DNA of 64,000 nt, from NCBI RefSeq assembly GCF_001307155.1, contig NZ_CP012830.1, positions 4,524,501 to 4,588,500 on the forward strand, given 5' to 3'. The first letter of the stretch is position 1. Every line of letters starts with the position of its first letter. The DNA comes from Pseudomonas fluorescens (GTDB taxonomy: Bacteria > Pseudomonadota > Gammaproteobacteria > Pseudomonadales > Pseudomonadaceae). The position numbers and the translations under genes were made by a program. The notes below the pieces were generated by a model, which saw only the letters and a list, made by a program, of their open reading frames with translations, had not been told where the DNA came from and did not search any database. Below, one piece after another: positions 43,107-52,079 of this stretch.

Positions 43107-45029
43107 ATGCCCACTATTACTCTTCCCGACGGCAGTCAACGTTCCTTCGATCATCCGGTTTCCGTAGCCGAGGTCGCCGCATCCATTGGTGCCGGTCTGG
43201 CCAAAGCCACCGTGGCCGGCAAGGTCAACGGCAAGCTGGTTGACGCCAGCGATGTCATCGACAGCGACGCGACCCTGCAAATCATCACGCCCAAGGATGA
43301 AGAGGGGGTGGAGATCATTCGCCACTCTTGCGCTCACCTGATTGGCCACGCGGTCAAGCAGCTGTACCCGACGGCAAAAATGGTGATCGGTCCGGTCATC
43401 GATGAAGGCTTCTATTACGACATCGCCTACGAGCGTCCTTTCACTCCGGACGACCTGGCGGCGATCGAACAGCGCATGCACCTGCTGATCGAAAAAGATT
43501 ACGACGTCATCAAGAAAGTCACTCCGCGCGCCGAAGTGATCGACGTGTTCACCAGTCGCGGCGAAGACTACAAGCTGCGCCTGGTCGAAGACATGCCGAA
43601 CGAGCAGGCCATGGGTCTGTACTATCACGAAGAATACGTCGACATGTGCCGCGGTCCGCACGTGCCGAACACCCGCTTCCTGAAATCCTTCAAGCTGACC
43701 AAGCTGTCCGGCGCCTACTGGCGCGGCGATGCCAAAAACGAGCAACTGCAGCGCGTTTACGGCACTGCCTGGGCTGACAAGAAGCAACTGGCGGCCTACA
43801 TCCAGCGTATCGAAGAAGCCGAAAAGCGCGACCATCGCAAGATCGGCAAGCGTCTCGGCCTGTTCCATACCCAGGAAGAAGCGCCGGGCATGGTTTTCTG
43901 GCACCCGAACGGCTGGACCCTGTACCAGGTACTCGAGCAGTACATGCGTCAGGTTCAGCGTGAAAACGGTTACCTGGAGATCAAGACTCCGCAAGTGGTT
44001 GACCGTAGCCTGTGGGAGAAATCCGGGCACTGGGCCAACTACGCCGAGAATATGTTCACCACGCAGTCGGAAAGCCGCGACTACGCGATCAAGCCGATGA
44101 ACTGCCCTTGCCACGTGCAAGTGTTCAATCAGGGCCTGAAAAGCTACCGTGAACTGCCGATGCGTCTGGCCGAGTTCGGTGCTTGCCACCGTAACGAGCC
44201 GTCCGGTGCGCTGCACGGCATCATGCGCGTGCGCGGGTTCACCCAGGACGATGCACACATCTTCTGTACTGAAGAGCAGATGCAGGCCGAATCCGCCGCG
44301 TTCATCAAGCTGACCATGGATGTCTACGCCGATTTCGGCTTTACCGACGTCGAAATGAAGCTGTCCACTCGTCCGGAAAAACGCGTCGGCTCCGATGAGC
44401 TGTGGGATCGCGCAGAATCGGCGCTGGCCTCAGCCCTTGATAGTGCGGGCCTGCCGTACGATCTGCAGCCAGGCGAGGGTGCTTTCTACGGTCCGAAAAT
44501 CGAGTTCTCGCTAAAAGATTGCCTCGGTCGTGTCTGGCAATGTGGTACCTTGCAGCTCGATTTTAACCTGCCGATCCGTCTGGGAGCCGAATACGTCTCC
44601 GAAGACAACAGTCGCAAGCACCCGGTAATGTTGCACCGGGCGATCCTGGGTTCCTTCGAGCGTTTCGTCGGGATTCTGATCGAGCATTACGAGGGCGCGT
44701 TCCCTGCGTGGCTGGCTCCGACTCAGGCAGTGATCATGAATATCACTGATAAACAGGCAGATTTTGCCGCTGAAGTTGAAAAAACTCTCAATCAAAGCGG
44801 TTTTCGTGCCAAGTCTGACTTGAGAAATGAAAAGATCGGCTTTAAAATCCGCGAGCATACTTTGCTCAAGGTTCCCTATCTCTTGGTTATTGGAGATCGG
44901 GAAGTCGAGATGCAGACTGTCGCTGTGCGTACTCGTGAAGGTGCTGACCTGGGCTCGATGCCCGTCGCCCAGTTCGCTGAGTTCCTCGCGCAAGCGGTTT
45001 CCCGGCGTGGTCGCCCAGATTCGGAGTAA
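43107..45029 (+). CDS. thrS: threonyl-tRNA synthetase
   Basis: ThrRS, 640 residues, charges tRNA-Thr. The N-terminal TGS domain (about 1-61), the editing domain with HxxxH (SCAHLIGHAVKQ) and EDMP/YYHEEY/DMCRGPHVP, the class II core (motif 2 near EFGACHRNEPSGALHGIMRVRGFTQDDAH) and the zinc-binding Cys in NCPCH are all in place. The ATG at 43107 follows AGGAGAGGAGG. Its stop shares or nearly shares bases with the infC start. The leader has two tRNA-Thr-like hairpins. Confidence 0.98.
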   Translation: MPTITLPDGSQRSFDHPVSVAEVAASIGAGLAKATVAGKVNGKLVDASDVIDSDATLQIITPKDEEGVEIIRHSCAHLIGHAVKQLYPTAKMVIGPVIDEGFYYDIAYERPFTPDDLAAIEQRMHLLIEKDYDVIKKVTPRAEVIDVFTSRGEDYKLRLVEDMPNEQAMGLYYHEEYVDMCRGPHVPNTRFLKSFKLTKLSGAYWRGDAKNEQLQRVYGTAWADKKQLAAYIQRIEEAEKRDHRKIGKRLGLFHTQEEAPGMVFWHPNGWTLYQVLEQYMRQVQRENGYLEIKTPQVVDRSLWEKSGHWANYAENMFTTQSESRDYAIKPMNCPCHVQVFNQGLKSYRELPMRLAEFGACHRNEPSGALHGIMRVRGFTQDDAHIFCTEEQMQAESAAFIKLTMDVYADFGFTDVEMKLSTRPEKRVGSDELWDRAESALASALDSAGLPYDLQPGEGAFYGPKIEFSLKDCLGRVWQCGTLQLDFNLPIRLGAEYVSEDNSRKHPVMLHRAILGSFERFVGILIEHYEGAFPAWLAPTQAVIMNITDKQADFAAEVEKTLNQSGFRAKSDLRNEKIGFKIREHTLLKVPYLLVIGDREVEMQTVAVRTREGADLGSMPVAQFAEFLAQAVSRRGRPDSE

Positions 45030-45034
45030 TTATT

Positions 45035-45580
45035 ATTAAGCGTGAAATGAGACAAGATAAACGAGCTGCACCGAAAGCCCCGATCAACGAGAATATCTCG
45101 GCACGCGAGGTTCGGTTAATTGGCGCTGACGGCGAGCAGATTGGCATCGTCTCGATTGATGAAGCGCTTCGTATTGCTGAAGAAGCCAAACTGGATCTGG
45201 TGGAAATTTCCGCCGACGCAATCCCACCGGTTTGCCGTGTGATGGATTACGGCAAATCGATCTTCGAAAAGAAGAAGCAGATTGCCGCAGCGAAAAAGAA
45301 CCAGAAGCAGATTCAGGTAAAAGAAATCAAGTTTCGTCCAGGGACGGAGGAAGGGGATTACCAGGTAAAACTGCGCAACCTGGTACGTTTCCTGAGTGAC
45401 GGGGACAGGGCCAAGGTATCCTTGCGATTCCGCGGCCGTGAGATGGCCCACCAGGAGCTGGGGATGGAACTCCTCAAGCGGGTTGAAGGTGACCTGCTCG
45501 AGTACGGTTCGGTCGAACAGCATCCTAAGATGGAAGGACGCCAGCTAATCATGGTCATCGCCCCGAAAAAGAAGAAGTAA
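45035..45580 (+). CDS. infC: translation initiation factor IF-3
   Basis: IF-3 keeps 30S subunits apart and proofreads the start codon. The frame is open from three consecutive ATT codons (45029, 45032, 45035) to the stop. The AUU start is the classical autoregulatory device of infC: IF-3 rejects its own AUU codon when abundant. I take 45035 because CGGAG (45022-45026) lies 8 bases before it and AUU-Lys matches E. coli; that gives 181 residues. The first ATG, at 45047, also gives an in-frame protein (177 residues). Conserved blocks PINENISAREVRLI, VCRVMDYGK and KVSLRFRGREMAHQ are present. Confidence 0.93.
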   Translation: MKREMRQDKRAAPKAPINENISAREVRLIGADGEQIGIVSIDEALRIAEEAKLDLVEISADAIPPVCRVMDYGKSIFEKKKQIAAAKKNQKQIQVKEIKFRPGTEEGDYQVKLRNLVRFLSDGDRAKVSLRFRGREMAHQELGMELLKRVEGDLLEYGSVEQHPKMEGRQLIMVIAPKKKK

Positions 45581-45640
45581 TCAACAGGGCACGGCAGGCC
45601 TTGCGATTATGTTTATCAACTGAATGCGGAGTATCCGAAC

Positions 45641-45835
45641 ATGCCAAAGATGAAAACTAAAAGTGGTGCTGCTAAGCGGTTTCTGAAAACTGCTAACGGT
45701 ATCAAGCACAAGCACGCTTTCAAGAGCCACATCCTGACCAAAATGTCGACCAAGCGTAAGCGTCAACTGCGCGGTAGCAGCTTGCTGCATCCGTCTGACG
45801 TGGCAAAAGTCGAGCGCATGCTGCGCCTTCGTTAA
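45641..45835 (+). CDS. rpmI: ribosomal protein L35
   Basis: This 64-residue bL35 has the canonical start MPKMKTKSGAAKRF and the basic KHAFKSHILTKMSTKRKRQLRG segment. It lies between infC and rplT in the usual order. Confidence 0.97.
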   Translation: MPKMKTKSGAAKRFLKTANGIKHKHAFKSHILTKMSTKRKRQLRGSSLLHPSDVAKVERMLRLR

Positions 45836-45864
45836 TTTTTGGTTAAGAATAGAGGAAGTAACTC

Positions 45865-46221
45865 ATGGCTCGTGTAAAGCGTGGCGTCATTGCCCGTAAA
45901 CGTCACAAAAAAATTCTGAAACTTGCTAAAGGCTACTACGGCGCTCGCTCGCGCGTATTCCGTGTTGCCAAGCAAGCGGTAATCAAGGCAGGCCAATACG
46001 CCTACCGTGACCGTCGTCAGAAAAAACGTCAGTTCCGCGCTCTGTGGATCGCTCGTATCAACGCTGGTGCACGTATCAACGGTCTGTCCTACAGCCGTTT
46101 CATCGCCGGCCTGAAAAAAGCGTCCATCGAGATCGACCGTAAGGTTCTGGCTGATCTGGCAGTGAACGAAAAAGCGGCGTTTGCTGCGATTGTCGAGAAA
46201 GCTAAAGCCACCTTGGCTTAA
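45865..46221 (+). CDS. rplT: ribosomal protein L20
   Basis: This 118-residue bL20 has the long basic N-terminal helix (ARVKRGVIARKRHKKILKLAKGYYGARSRVFRVA) and the globular C-terminal domain. In E. coli L20 represses its own operon by binding the rpmI leader; whether the 60-base infC-rpmI gap folds the same way here I cannot tell. Confidence 0.98.
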   Translation: MARVKRGVIARKRHKKILKLAKGYYGARSRVFRVAKQAVIKAGQYAYRDRRQKKRQFRALWIARINAGARINGLSYSRFIAGLKKASIEIDRKVLADLAVNEKAAFAAIVEKAKATLA

Positions 46222-46277
46222 GTACCCCCGACAGTCACCCGGGTTCACCTCTGTGGGCCCAGGTGTTAAACGTCATA

Positions 46278-46314
46278 AATAGGGGAAGAGCCTTCAAGCT
46301 CTTCCCCTATTTTG
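46278..46314 (+). terminator. terminator or attenuator between rplT and pheS
   Basis: A strong stem AGGGGAAGAGC/GCTCTTCCCCT with loop CTTCAA is followed by ATTTTG, 17 bases before the pheS ATG. In E. coli pheST is attenuated by a Phe-rich leader peptide; no such peptide is visible here, so this may be a plain partial terminator. Confidence 0.8.
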
Positions 46315-46330
46315 TATCTGGAGTCTGTAC

Positions 46331-47347
46331 ATGGAAAACCTGGATGCGCTGGTCTCTCAAGCACTAGAGGCTGTGCAAAGCGCTGAAGATATCAATGCCC
46401 TGGAGCAAATCCGGGTTCACTACCTTGGCAAAAAGGGTGAATTGACTCAGGTGATGAAGACCCTGGGGAATTTGCCGGCAGAAGAGCGCCCGCAAGTCGG
46501 TGCCCTGATCAACGTTGCCAAGGAGCGTGTCACAGAGGTTCTCAATGCGCGCAAGGCACTGTTTGAAGAGGCCGACCTGGCCGCCAAACTGTCCGCCGAG
46601 TCCATTGATGTGACCCTGCCTGGCCGTGGTCAGACCTCGGGTGGTCTGCATCCGGTTACTCGCACTCTGGAACGTATCGAACAGTTCTTCACCCATATCG
46701 GCTACGGCATTGCCGAAGGCCCTGAGGTCGAAGACGACTATCACAACTTCGAGGCGCTCAACATCCCAGGCCATCACCCGGCCCGGTCGATGCATGACAC
46801 CTTCTATTTCAATGCGAACATGTTGCTGCGCACCCATACCTCGCCGGTACAGGTCCGCACCATGGAATCGAAAAAGCCGCCGATCCGCATCGTCTGCCCA
46901 GGCCGTGTGTATCGCAGTGACTCCGATATCACTCACTCGCCGATGTTCCACCAGGTCGAAGGCCTGCTGGTCGACCGCGATATCAACTTCGCCGACCTGA
47001 AAGGGACCATCGAAGAGTTCCTGCGCGTGTTCTTCGAAAAAGAACTGGCAGTGCGTTTCCGTCCTTCGTATTTCCCGTTCACCGAGCCGTCCGCCGAAGT
47101 CGACATGGAATGCGTGATGTGCAGCGGTAAAGGCTGCCGCGTCTGCAAGCAGACTGGCTGGCTGGAAGTGATGGGCTGCGGCATGGTTCACCCGAACGTG
47201 TTGCGAATGTCCGGGATCGACCCGGAAGAGTTTTCGGGCTTTGCCTTCGGCATGGGCGTTGAGCGTCTGGCCATGCTGCGTTACGGCGTGAACGACTTGC
47301 GTCTGTTCTTCGACAACGACTTGCGGTTCCTCGCGCAATTTCGCTAG
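46331..47347 (+). CDS. pheS: phenylalanyl-tRNA synthetase alpha subunit
   Basis: PheS, 338 residues, is the catalytic subunit of the alpha2-beta2 enzyme. It has an N-terminal coiled coil, the class II motif 2 (YRSDSDITHSPMFHQVEG), a short zinc-like CVMCSGKGCRVC insert, and motif 3 (GFAFGMGVERLAMLRYGV). pheT starts 26 bases later. Confidence 0.98.
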   Translation: MENLDALVSQALEAVQSAEDINALEQIRVHYLGKKGELTQVMKTLGNLPAEERPQVGALINVAKERVTEVLNARKALFEEADLAAKLSAESIDVTLPGRGQTSGGLHPVTRTLERIEQFFTHIGYGIAEGPEVEDDYHNFEALNIPGHHPARSMHDTFYFNANMLLRTHTSPVQVRTMESKKPPIRIVCPGRVYRSDSDITHSPMFHQVEGLLVDRDINFADLKGTIEEFLRVFFEKELAVRFRPSYFPFTEPSAEVDMECVMCSGKGCRVCKQTGWLEVMGCGMVHPNVLRMSGIDPEEFSGFAFGMGVERLAMLRYGVNDLRLFFDNDLRFLAQFR

Positions 47348-47373
47348 TCGTAACGAATTCTTAGGAGAGCAGG

Positions 47374-49752
47374 ATGAAATTCAGTGAACAATGGCTGCGC
47401 GGCTGGGTAAGCCCGCAGGTAAGTCGCGACGAGCTGGTTGCTCGTCTGTCGATGGCCGGTCTTGAGGTCGATAGCGTTACGCCGGCCGCCGGTGAATTCA
47501 GTGGCGTGGTGGTGGGCGAGGTGCTGAGCACCGAGCAGCACCCGGACGCCGACAAGCTGCGTGTTTGCCAGGTCAGCAATGGCACGGAGACCTTCCAGGT
47601 AGTTTGCGGCGCGCCAAACGTGCGCCCGGGCCTGAAGATCCCGTTCGCCATGATCGGTGCCGAACTGCCAGGCGACTTCAAAATCAAGAAAGCCAAGCTG
47701 CGTGGCGTTGAGTCCAACGGCATGCTGTGCTCGCAAGCCGAATTGCAGATCGGTGAAGGCAACGACGGCCTGATGGAATTGCCGGCCGATGCGCCGGTCG
47801 GTCAGGACATTCGTGAATACCTGAGCCTGGACGACGCCAGCATCGAGGTCGATCTGACCCCGAACCGCGGCGACTGCCTGTGCCTGGCCGGTCTGGCCCG
47901 TGAAGTCGGTGCGCTCTATGCTGCCGAAGTCACGCGCCCGGTCGTTGCCAGTGTTCCAGCCGCGCACGATGAAGTGCGTTCGGTTGAGGTTCTGGCGCCC
48001 GCCGCTTGCCCGCGTTACCTGGGTCGCGTGATCCGTAACGTCGACCTGTCCAGGCCTACGCCGCTGTGGATGGTCGAGCGTCTGCGTCGCGCTGACGTGC
48101 GCAGCATCGATGCTGCCGTCGACATCACCAACTACGTGATGCTGGAACTGGGTCAACCGCTGCACGCTTTCGATCTCGCCGAAATCAATGGCGGCATCCG
48201 CGTGCGTATGGCCGAAGAGGGCGAGAAGCTGGTGCTGCTCGACGGTCAGGAAGTCAGCCTGCGTAGCGATACGCTGGTGATTGCCGACCACTCCCGCGCC
48301 CTGGCGATTGCTGGCGTGATGGGTGGCGAGCACAGCGGTGTTTCCGCGACCACTCGCGATGTCTTCCTTGAAAGCGCGTTCTTCGATCAGATCGCCGTTG
48401 CTGGCAAGGCTCGTTCCTACGGCCTGCACACCGACGCCTCGCACCGCTACGAGCGTGGCGTGGACTGGCAGCTGGCCCGTGAAGCCATGGAGCGCGCCAC
48501 TGGCCTGCTGCTGGAAATCACCGGCGGCGAAGCTGGCCCGATCATCGAAACCGTCAGCGAGCAGCACCTGCCGTCGATTGCTCCGGTCACCCTGCGTGCC
48601 CAGCGCATCACCCAGATGCTGGGTATGGAAATGGACTCAGCCGAAGTCGAGCGTTTGCTCAGCGCTTTGGGCCTGAAGATTTCCGCGGACGGGGCAGGGC
48701 AGTGGCACGTAGAAGTGCCAAGCCATCGCTTCGATATCAGCCTGGAAGTCGACCTGATCGAAGAGCTGGCCCGTCTGTACGGTTACAACCGTCTGCCGGT
48801 TCGTTACCCGCAAGCCCGCCTGGCACCGCAAGCCAGGGCTGAAGCGCGTAGCGATCTGCCTGAGCTGCGCCGCCTGCTGGTGGCTCGTGGTTATCAGGAA
48901 GCGATCACCTACAGCTTCATCGATCCGAAGCAGTTCGAACTGTTCAACCCAGGCGTCGAGCCTCTGTTGCTGGCCAACCCGATCTCCAACGACATGGCCG
49001 CCATGCGTTCGTCCCTATGGCCGGGTCTGGTCAAGGCGCTTCAGCACAACCTGAACCGTCAACAGGACCGCGTCCGTCTGTTCGAAAGCGGTCTGCGCTT
49101 CGTCGGTCAGCTGGAAGGCCTGAAGCAAGAGCCAATGCTGGCCGGTGTGGTCTGCGGCGGCCGTCTGCCGGAAGGCTGGGCACAGGGTCGCGATACCGTG
49201 GACTTCTTCGACGTCAAAGCTGACGTGGAAGCAGTGCTGGGCTTTGCTGGTGCGCTGGATTCGTTCACATTCGTACCAGGTAGTCACCCTGCGTTGCACC
49301 CGGGTCAAACCGCGCGCATCGAGCGTGAAGGTCGCGTAGTCGGTTACATCGGCGCTATCCACCCTGAATTGTCGAAAACCCTCGGTCTCGACCGTCCGGT
49401 CTTTGTTTTCGAGCTGGTGCTGGCCGAAGTGGCGTTGGGCAAAATGCCTAAATTCAGCGAGTTGTCGCGCTTTCCTGAAGTGCGTCGAGACCTTGCGCTG
49501 CTGGCGGACAAAGACGTTGCAGCCAGTGCTGTACTGGACGTAATCCGTGAAAATGCAGGCGAATGGCTGACGGACCTCAGGCTATTTGACGTGTATCAGG
49601 GTAAAGGTATTGATCCGCATAGAAAAAGCCTTGCAGTTGGCTTGACCTGGCAGCATCCATCGCGCACTCTTAATGACGATGAGGTGAATACCACGACGCA
49701 AAACATCCTCACCTCGCTCGAACAAAGGTTGAACGCCACGTTAAGGAAGTGA
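47374..49752 (+). CDS. pheT: phenylalanyl-tRNA synthetase beta subunit
   Basis: PheT, 792 residues and full length. In order: a tRNA-binding EMAP-like domain (about 39-150), the B3/B4 editing domain, B5 (about 400-475), a class-II-like core and the C-terminal FDX anticodon-binding domain (about 698-791). It binds tRNA-Phe and clears misacylated Tyr. AGGAGAGCAGG precedes the ATG. Confidence 0.98.
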   Translation: MKFSEQWLRGWVSPQVSRDELVARLSMAGLEVDSVTPAAGEFSGVVVGEVLSTEQHPDADKLRVCQVSNGTETFQVVCGAPNVRPGLKIPFAMIGAELPGDFKIKKAKLRGVESNGMLCSQAELQIGEGNDGLMELPADAPVGQDIREYLSLDDASIEVDLTPNRGDCLCLAGLAREVGALYAAEVTRPVVASVPAAHDEVRSVEVLAPAACPRYLGRVIRNVDLSRPTPLWMVERLRRADVRSIDAAVDITNYVMLELGQPLHAFDLAEINGGIRVRMAEEGEKLVLLDGQEVSLRSDTLVIADHSRALAIAGVMGGEHSGVSATTRDVFLESAFFDQIAVAGKARSYGLHTDASHRYERGVDWQLAREAMERATGLLLEITGGEAGPIIETVSEQHLPSIAPVTLRAQRITQMLGMEMDSAEVERLLSALGLKISADGAGQWHVEVPSHRFDISLEVDLIEELARLYGYNRLPVRYPQARLAPQARAEARSDLPELRRLLVARGYQEAITYSFIDPKQFELFNPGVEPLLLANPISNDMAAMRSSLWPGLVKALQHNLNRQQDRVRLFESGLRFVGQLEGLKQEPMLAGVVCGGRLPEGWAQGRDTVDFFDVKADVEAVLGFAGALDSFTFVPGSHPALHPGQTARIEREGRVVGYIGAIHPELSKTLGLDRPVFVFELVLAEVALGKMPKFSELSRFPEVRRDLALLADKDVAASAVLDVIRENAGEWLTDLRLFDVYQGKGIDPHRKSLAVGLTWQHPSRTLNDDEVNTTTQNILTSLEQRLNATLRK

Positions 49753-49755
49753 CGT

Positions 49756-50058
49756 ATGGGGGCTTTGACGAAAGCTGAGATGGCGGAACGTCTGTATGAA
49801 GAGCTGGGCCTGAACAAGCGGGAGGCCAAGGAATTGGTCGAACTGTTCTTTGAAGAAATCAGGCACGCTCTTGAAGACAACGAACAGGTGAAGTTGTCCG
49901 GTTTCGGCAACTTCGACCTTCGTGACAAACGCCAGCGGCCTGGCCGCAATCCGAAAACGGGAGAAGAAATCCCGATCACGGCTCGCCGTGTGGTCACCTT
50001 TCGTCCAGGGCAGAAGTTGAAGGCCCGAGTTGAGGCTTATGCTGGAACCAAGTCATAA
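49756..50058 (+). CDS. ihfA: integration host factor alpha subunit
   Basis: IHF-alpha, 100 residues, pairs with IhfB to bend DNA sharply. The DNA-binding arm KLSGFGNFDLRDKRQRPGRNPKTGEEIPI with the intercalating proline is intact. It starts three bases after pheT stops and overlaps the next gene by 20 bases. Confidence 0.98.
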   Translation: MGALTKAEMAERLYEELGLNKREAKELVELFFEEIRHALEDNEQVKLSGFGNFDLRDKRQRPGRNPKTGEEIPITARRVVTFRPGQKLKARVEAYAGTKS

Positions 50059-50395
50059 CGACGAGCTTCCCGTCATCCCAGGCAAACGCTACTTCACCAT
50101 TGGTGAAGTCAGCGAGCTTTGTGCGGTAAAACCGCACGTGCTGCGCTACTGGGAGCAGGAGTTTCCTCAACTCAACCCCGTCAAGCGCCGCGGAAATCGC
50201 CGGTACTATCAGCGCCAGGATGTGCTGATGATCCGGCAGATCCGCGCGTTACTCTATGACCAGGGGTTCACCATCGGCGGAGCGCGCCTGCGCCTTTCCG
50301 GCGATGAAGCCAAAGACGACACAACCCAATACAAGCAAATGATCCGCCAGATGATCGCCGAGCTCGAAGATGTTCTGGTGGTACTCAAGAAATAA
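50039..50395 (+). CDS. MerR-family transcriptional regulator
   Basis: This 118-residue protein has a MerR helix-turn-helix (YFTIGEVSELCAVKPHVLRYWEQEF...NRRYYQRQDVLMIRQI, about 17-75) and a short coiled tail (about 85-118). There are no metal-binding cysteines at the C-terminus, so it is not a classic metal sensor. This gene is fixed next to ihfA in many gammaproteobacteria. The ATG at 50039 is within ihfA; a TTG at 50030 is less likely. Confidence 0.9.
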   Translation: MLEPSHNDELPVIPGKRYFTIGEVSELCAVKPHVLRYWEQEFPQLNPVKRRGNRRYYQRQDVLMIRQIRALLYDQGFTIGGARLRLSGDEAKDDTTQYKQMIRQMIAELEDVLVVLKK

Positions 50396-50413
50396 ATTCC
50401 TGCTTTTAAATAC

Positions 50414-50442
50414 TTCCAGTTTTCAAAAGCTTGCGATATATT
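50414..50442 (+). promoter_or_regulatory. weak sigma-70 promoter of tRNA-Pro
   Basis: TTCCAG (50414-50419), 17-base spacer, TATATT (50437-50442). A hairpin GTTCCTC/GAGGAAC follows at 50450-50468. Confidence 0.45.
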
Positions 50443-50484
50443 CTTGAGCGTTCCTCGAGATGAGGAACAGGTTTCACGCCTAGT

Positions 50485-50561
50485 CGGGGCGTAGCGCAGT
50501 CCGGTAGCGCACTAGCATGGGGTGCTAGGGGTCGAGTGTTCGAATCACTCCGTCCCGACCA
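50485..50561 (+). tRNA. tRNA-Pro (GGG)
   Basis: 77 bases with CCA encoded. The acceptor CGGGGCG pairs with CGTCCCG (one G-U), the anticodon loop is ATGGGGT, and the T arm is standard. Its 3' part is the left attachment site of the prophage: a degenerate copy of 50514 onward lies at 58134. Confidence 0.97.
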
Positions 50562-50578
50562 TATTTTTCAATGACTTG

Positions 50579-50606
50579 GGCCAATGTTCACAGCATTGGC
50601 CTTTTT
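50579..50606 (+). terminator. terminator after tRNA-Pro
   Basis: GGCCAATG/CATTGGCC with a 7-base loop, then TTTTT. Confidence 0.88.
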
Positions 50607-51296
50607 CATTTGCGTGACTTTTGCGTGACTCGTTGTGAGTTCACGCCGCTTTTGGCCCTTTTTCGCGCTGCCTTTGGCACCAACCCTGTCTGATATTTCT
50701 CTTCCTTTCTCCGCTTTTTCGCATGTCAGATTGTCTTGCCAAACGCCCTGTTTCCGGGCGATTAGGGCATTTTTTCTTACCCGTTCCGCGGCGCTAAACC
50801 CTGGAAGCTCAGTTCCGATTCTTCGTTCTTAAAGGTCACCATCCCAAATCAGCGAAACCGGCTGTACGTCACGCCGGCCGTGCCTTTGAAGACAAACGGA
50901 AGCAGCGAAAGCACCTTTAGGCCGGACTTCCGATTGTGCGCTAGGGAAACGGAACAGAGCGCGGGGAGGGCGCATCAATTCGAATTGATTTCTGAGGGCC
51001 TGTGGGCCTCCTGAAGACCCTTTGATCCCAAGGCCCAGGGGCCGATTTGGAATCAAACCATCGCGTCTGAGAGCCTGACTGATACCTCCAAATTCGACGT
51101 TTTTGGGCCCAAACCACAGTGCCAAACAGACCGCAAATTCACCCGACTTCTTGCTGTTTTGGTGGCAAACCATTTTGCAGGTAGTTGGCACCGATTGAGT
51201 GCCGCTGAACCCTCGAAAGATCCGTCGGCCGCGGCTTCTAGCGGTCAGCTCGGAATCTCTTGCAAGGTCCTGGTCGGTGCCAAATCCGCTGCTAAC
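50607..51296. other. gene-free left arm of the prophage
   Basis: 690 bases with no gene I can support. Just after the tRNA terminator GCGTGACTTTTGCGTGACT is a short direct repeat. An open frame on the minus strand at 50829-51191 (120 codons) has no family resemblance and odd composition, and I do not call it. The stretch may be what remains of the integrase's C-terminal half and neighbouring phage genes. Confidence 0.4.
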
Positions 51297-51590
51297 TCAC
51301 ACATCCCGCCACTTCCTGGCGCACAGGTTCAACACCCGAATGACCCGTTGCAGCGCGATGTTCACCGTCCGGTTCGTCACCGGTTTTTTCCCATCCGTGG
51401 GTTTCAGCTTCGACTTGATGTTCGGGGCTAAGGCTTCGTCATCTATATGGGTGATCGGTATGTCCCTAATGAAGGGGGCCAGCTGAGCGATGTACGTCGC
51501 TGAAATGTGGATTGAGGCCTGGTCCTTAAAGCCTCCGCTGGTCTTCGTCCGTCCCGATACGGTCAATGGCGTGGCCGGCTTTGCATGATG
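51297..51590 (-). pseudogene. phage tyrosine integrase, N-terminal fragment
   Basis: About 95 codons resemble the core-binding domain of Pseudomonas phage integrases: TKTSGGFKDQASIHISATYIA, PITHIDDEALAPNIKSK, KPVTNRTVNIALQRVIRVLNLCARKWRD. The frame stops right after WRDV, so the catalytic domain with the R-H-R-Y residues is gone. The frame stays open past 51566 towards the next gene on the other strand, so the N-terminus was also lost, at a junction with the tail gene. Confidence 0.7.
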
Positions 51591-52052
51591 AGGCTGATTG
51601 GCTCAGCGGGTAACTGGACGGGGTTCTATGTCCGCGCCTACAACGTCAACACAGCCCAGCCGAATGGCCGGTATTTCGTTGCGGCGTTTGGGGCGCAGCC
51701 GGTTGTGCAGTACGGTATGCGCTTATGGGGTGGGGCGGGCAATCTACTATTCGACTCCGGAACATCCTGCGCCACGTTCACCAGGGCGTTTCAAAACTGG
51801 AGCTATGTCAGGGATGACAAAGACCCGCAAGGTCTGACAAGGATCTATTACACGGTTCCGTTCAACTTCCCGCAAAACGAGTATCTGCTGCTCAACAACT
51901 TCGGCATGAACATGACCTCGGGTAGTGGTATCCCTCGGAACCTCTATTGCTGGTGGGACTTCCCCAACAACACGCTGTACGCCATCACAATTGCCGCATC
52001 AAACCCGATTGCGTTCTTTCTCCCGGCCGTGTTCGCAAAGATGAACGCGTAG
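51585..52052 (+). CDS. phage tail-region protein, probably 5'-truncated
   Basis: 155 residues (GNWTGFYVRAYNVNTAQPNGRYFVAAFGAQPVVQYGMRLWGGAGNLLFDSG...). It looks like a C-terminal part of a short tail protein found in Pseudomonas prophages. It begins exactly where the integrase fragment of the opposite strand runs out, so the normal 5' end is probably deleted and ATG 51585 is only the first Met left. There is no Shine-Dalgarno. It lies 27 bases before the tail-fibre gene. Confidence 0.5.
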   Translation: MMRLIGSAGNWTGFYVRAYNVNTAQPNGRYFVAAFGAQPVVQYGMRLWGGAGNLLFDSGTSCATFTRAFQNWSYVRDDKDPQGLTRIYYTVPFNFPQNEYLLLNNFGMNMTSGSGIPRNLYCWWDFPNNTLYAITIAASNPIAFFLPAVFAKMNA

Positions 52053-52079
52053 CCTCAACACTCTGCAAGGATATCGCTT

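Noticed and set aside
46240..46330. Phe leader-peptide attenuator before pheS
   Set aside because: The hairpin is there, but no short frame with a run of Phe codons precedes it.
50829..51191. A 120-codon minus-strand frame in the left arm of the prophage
   Set aside because: No family resemblance, odd composition and no Shine-Dalgarno.
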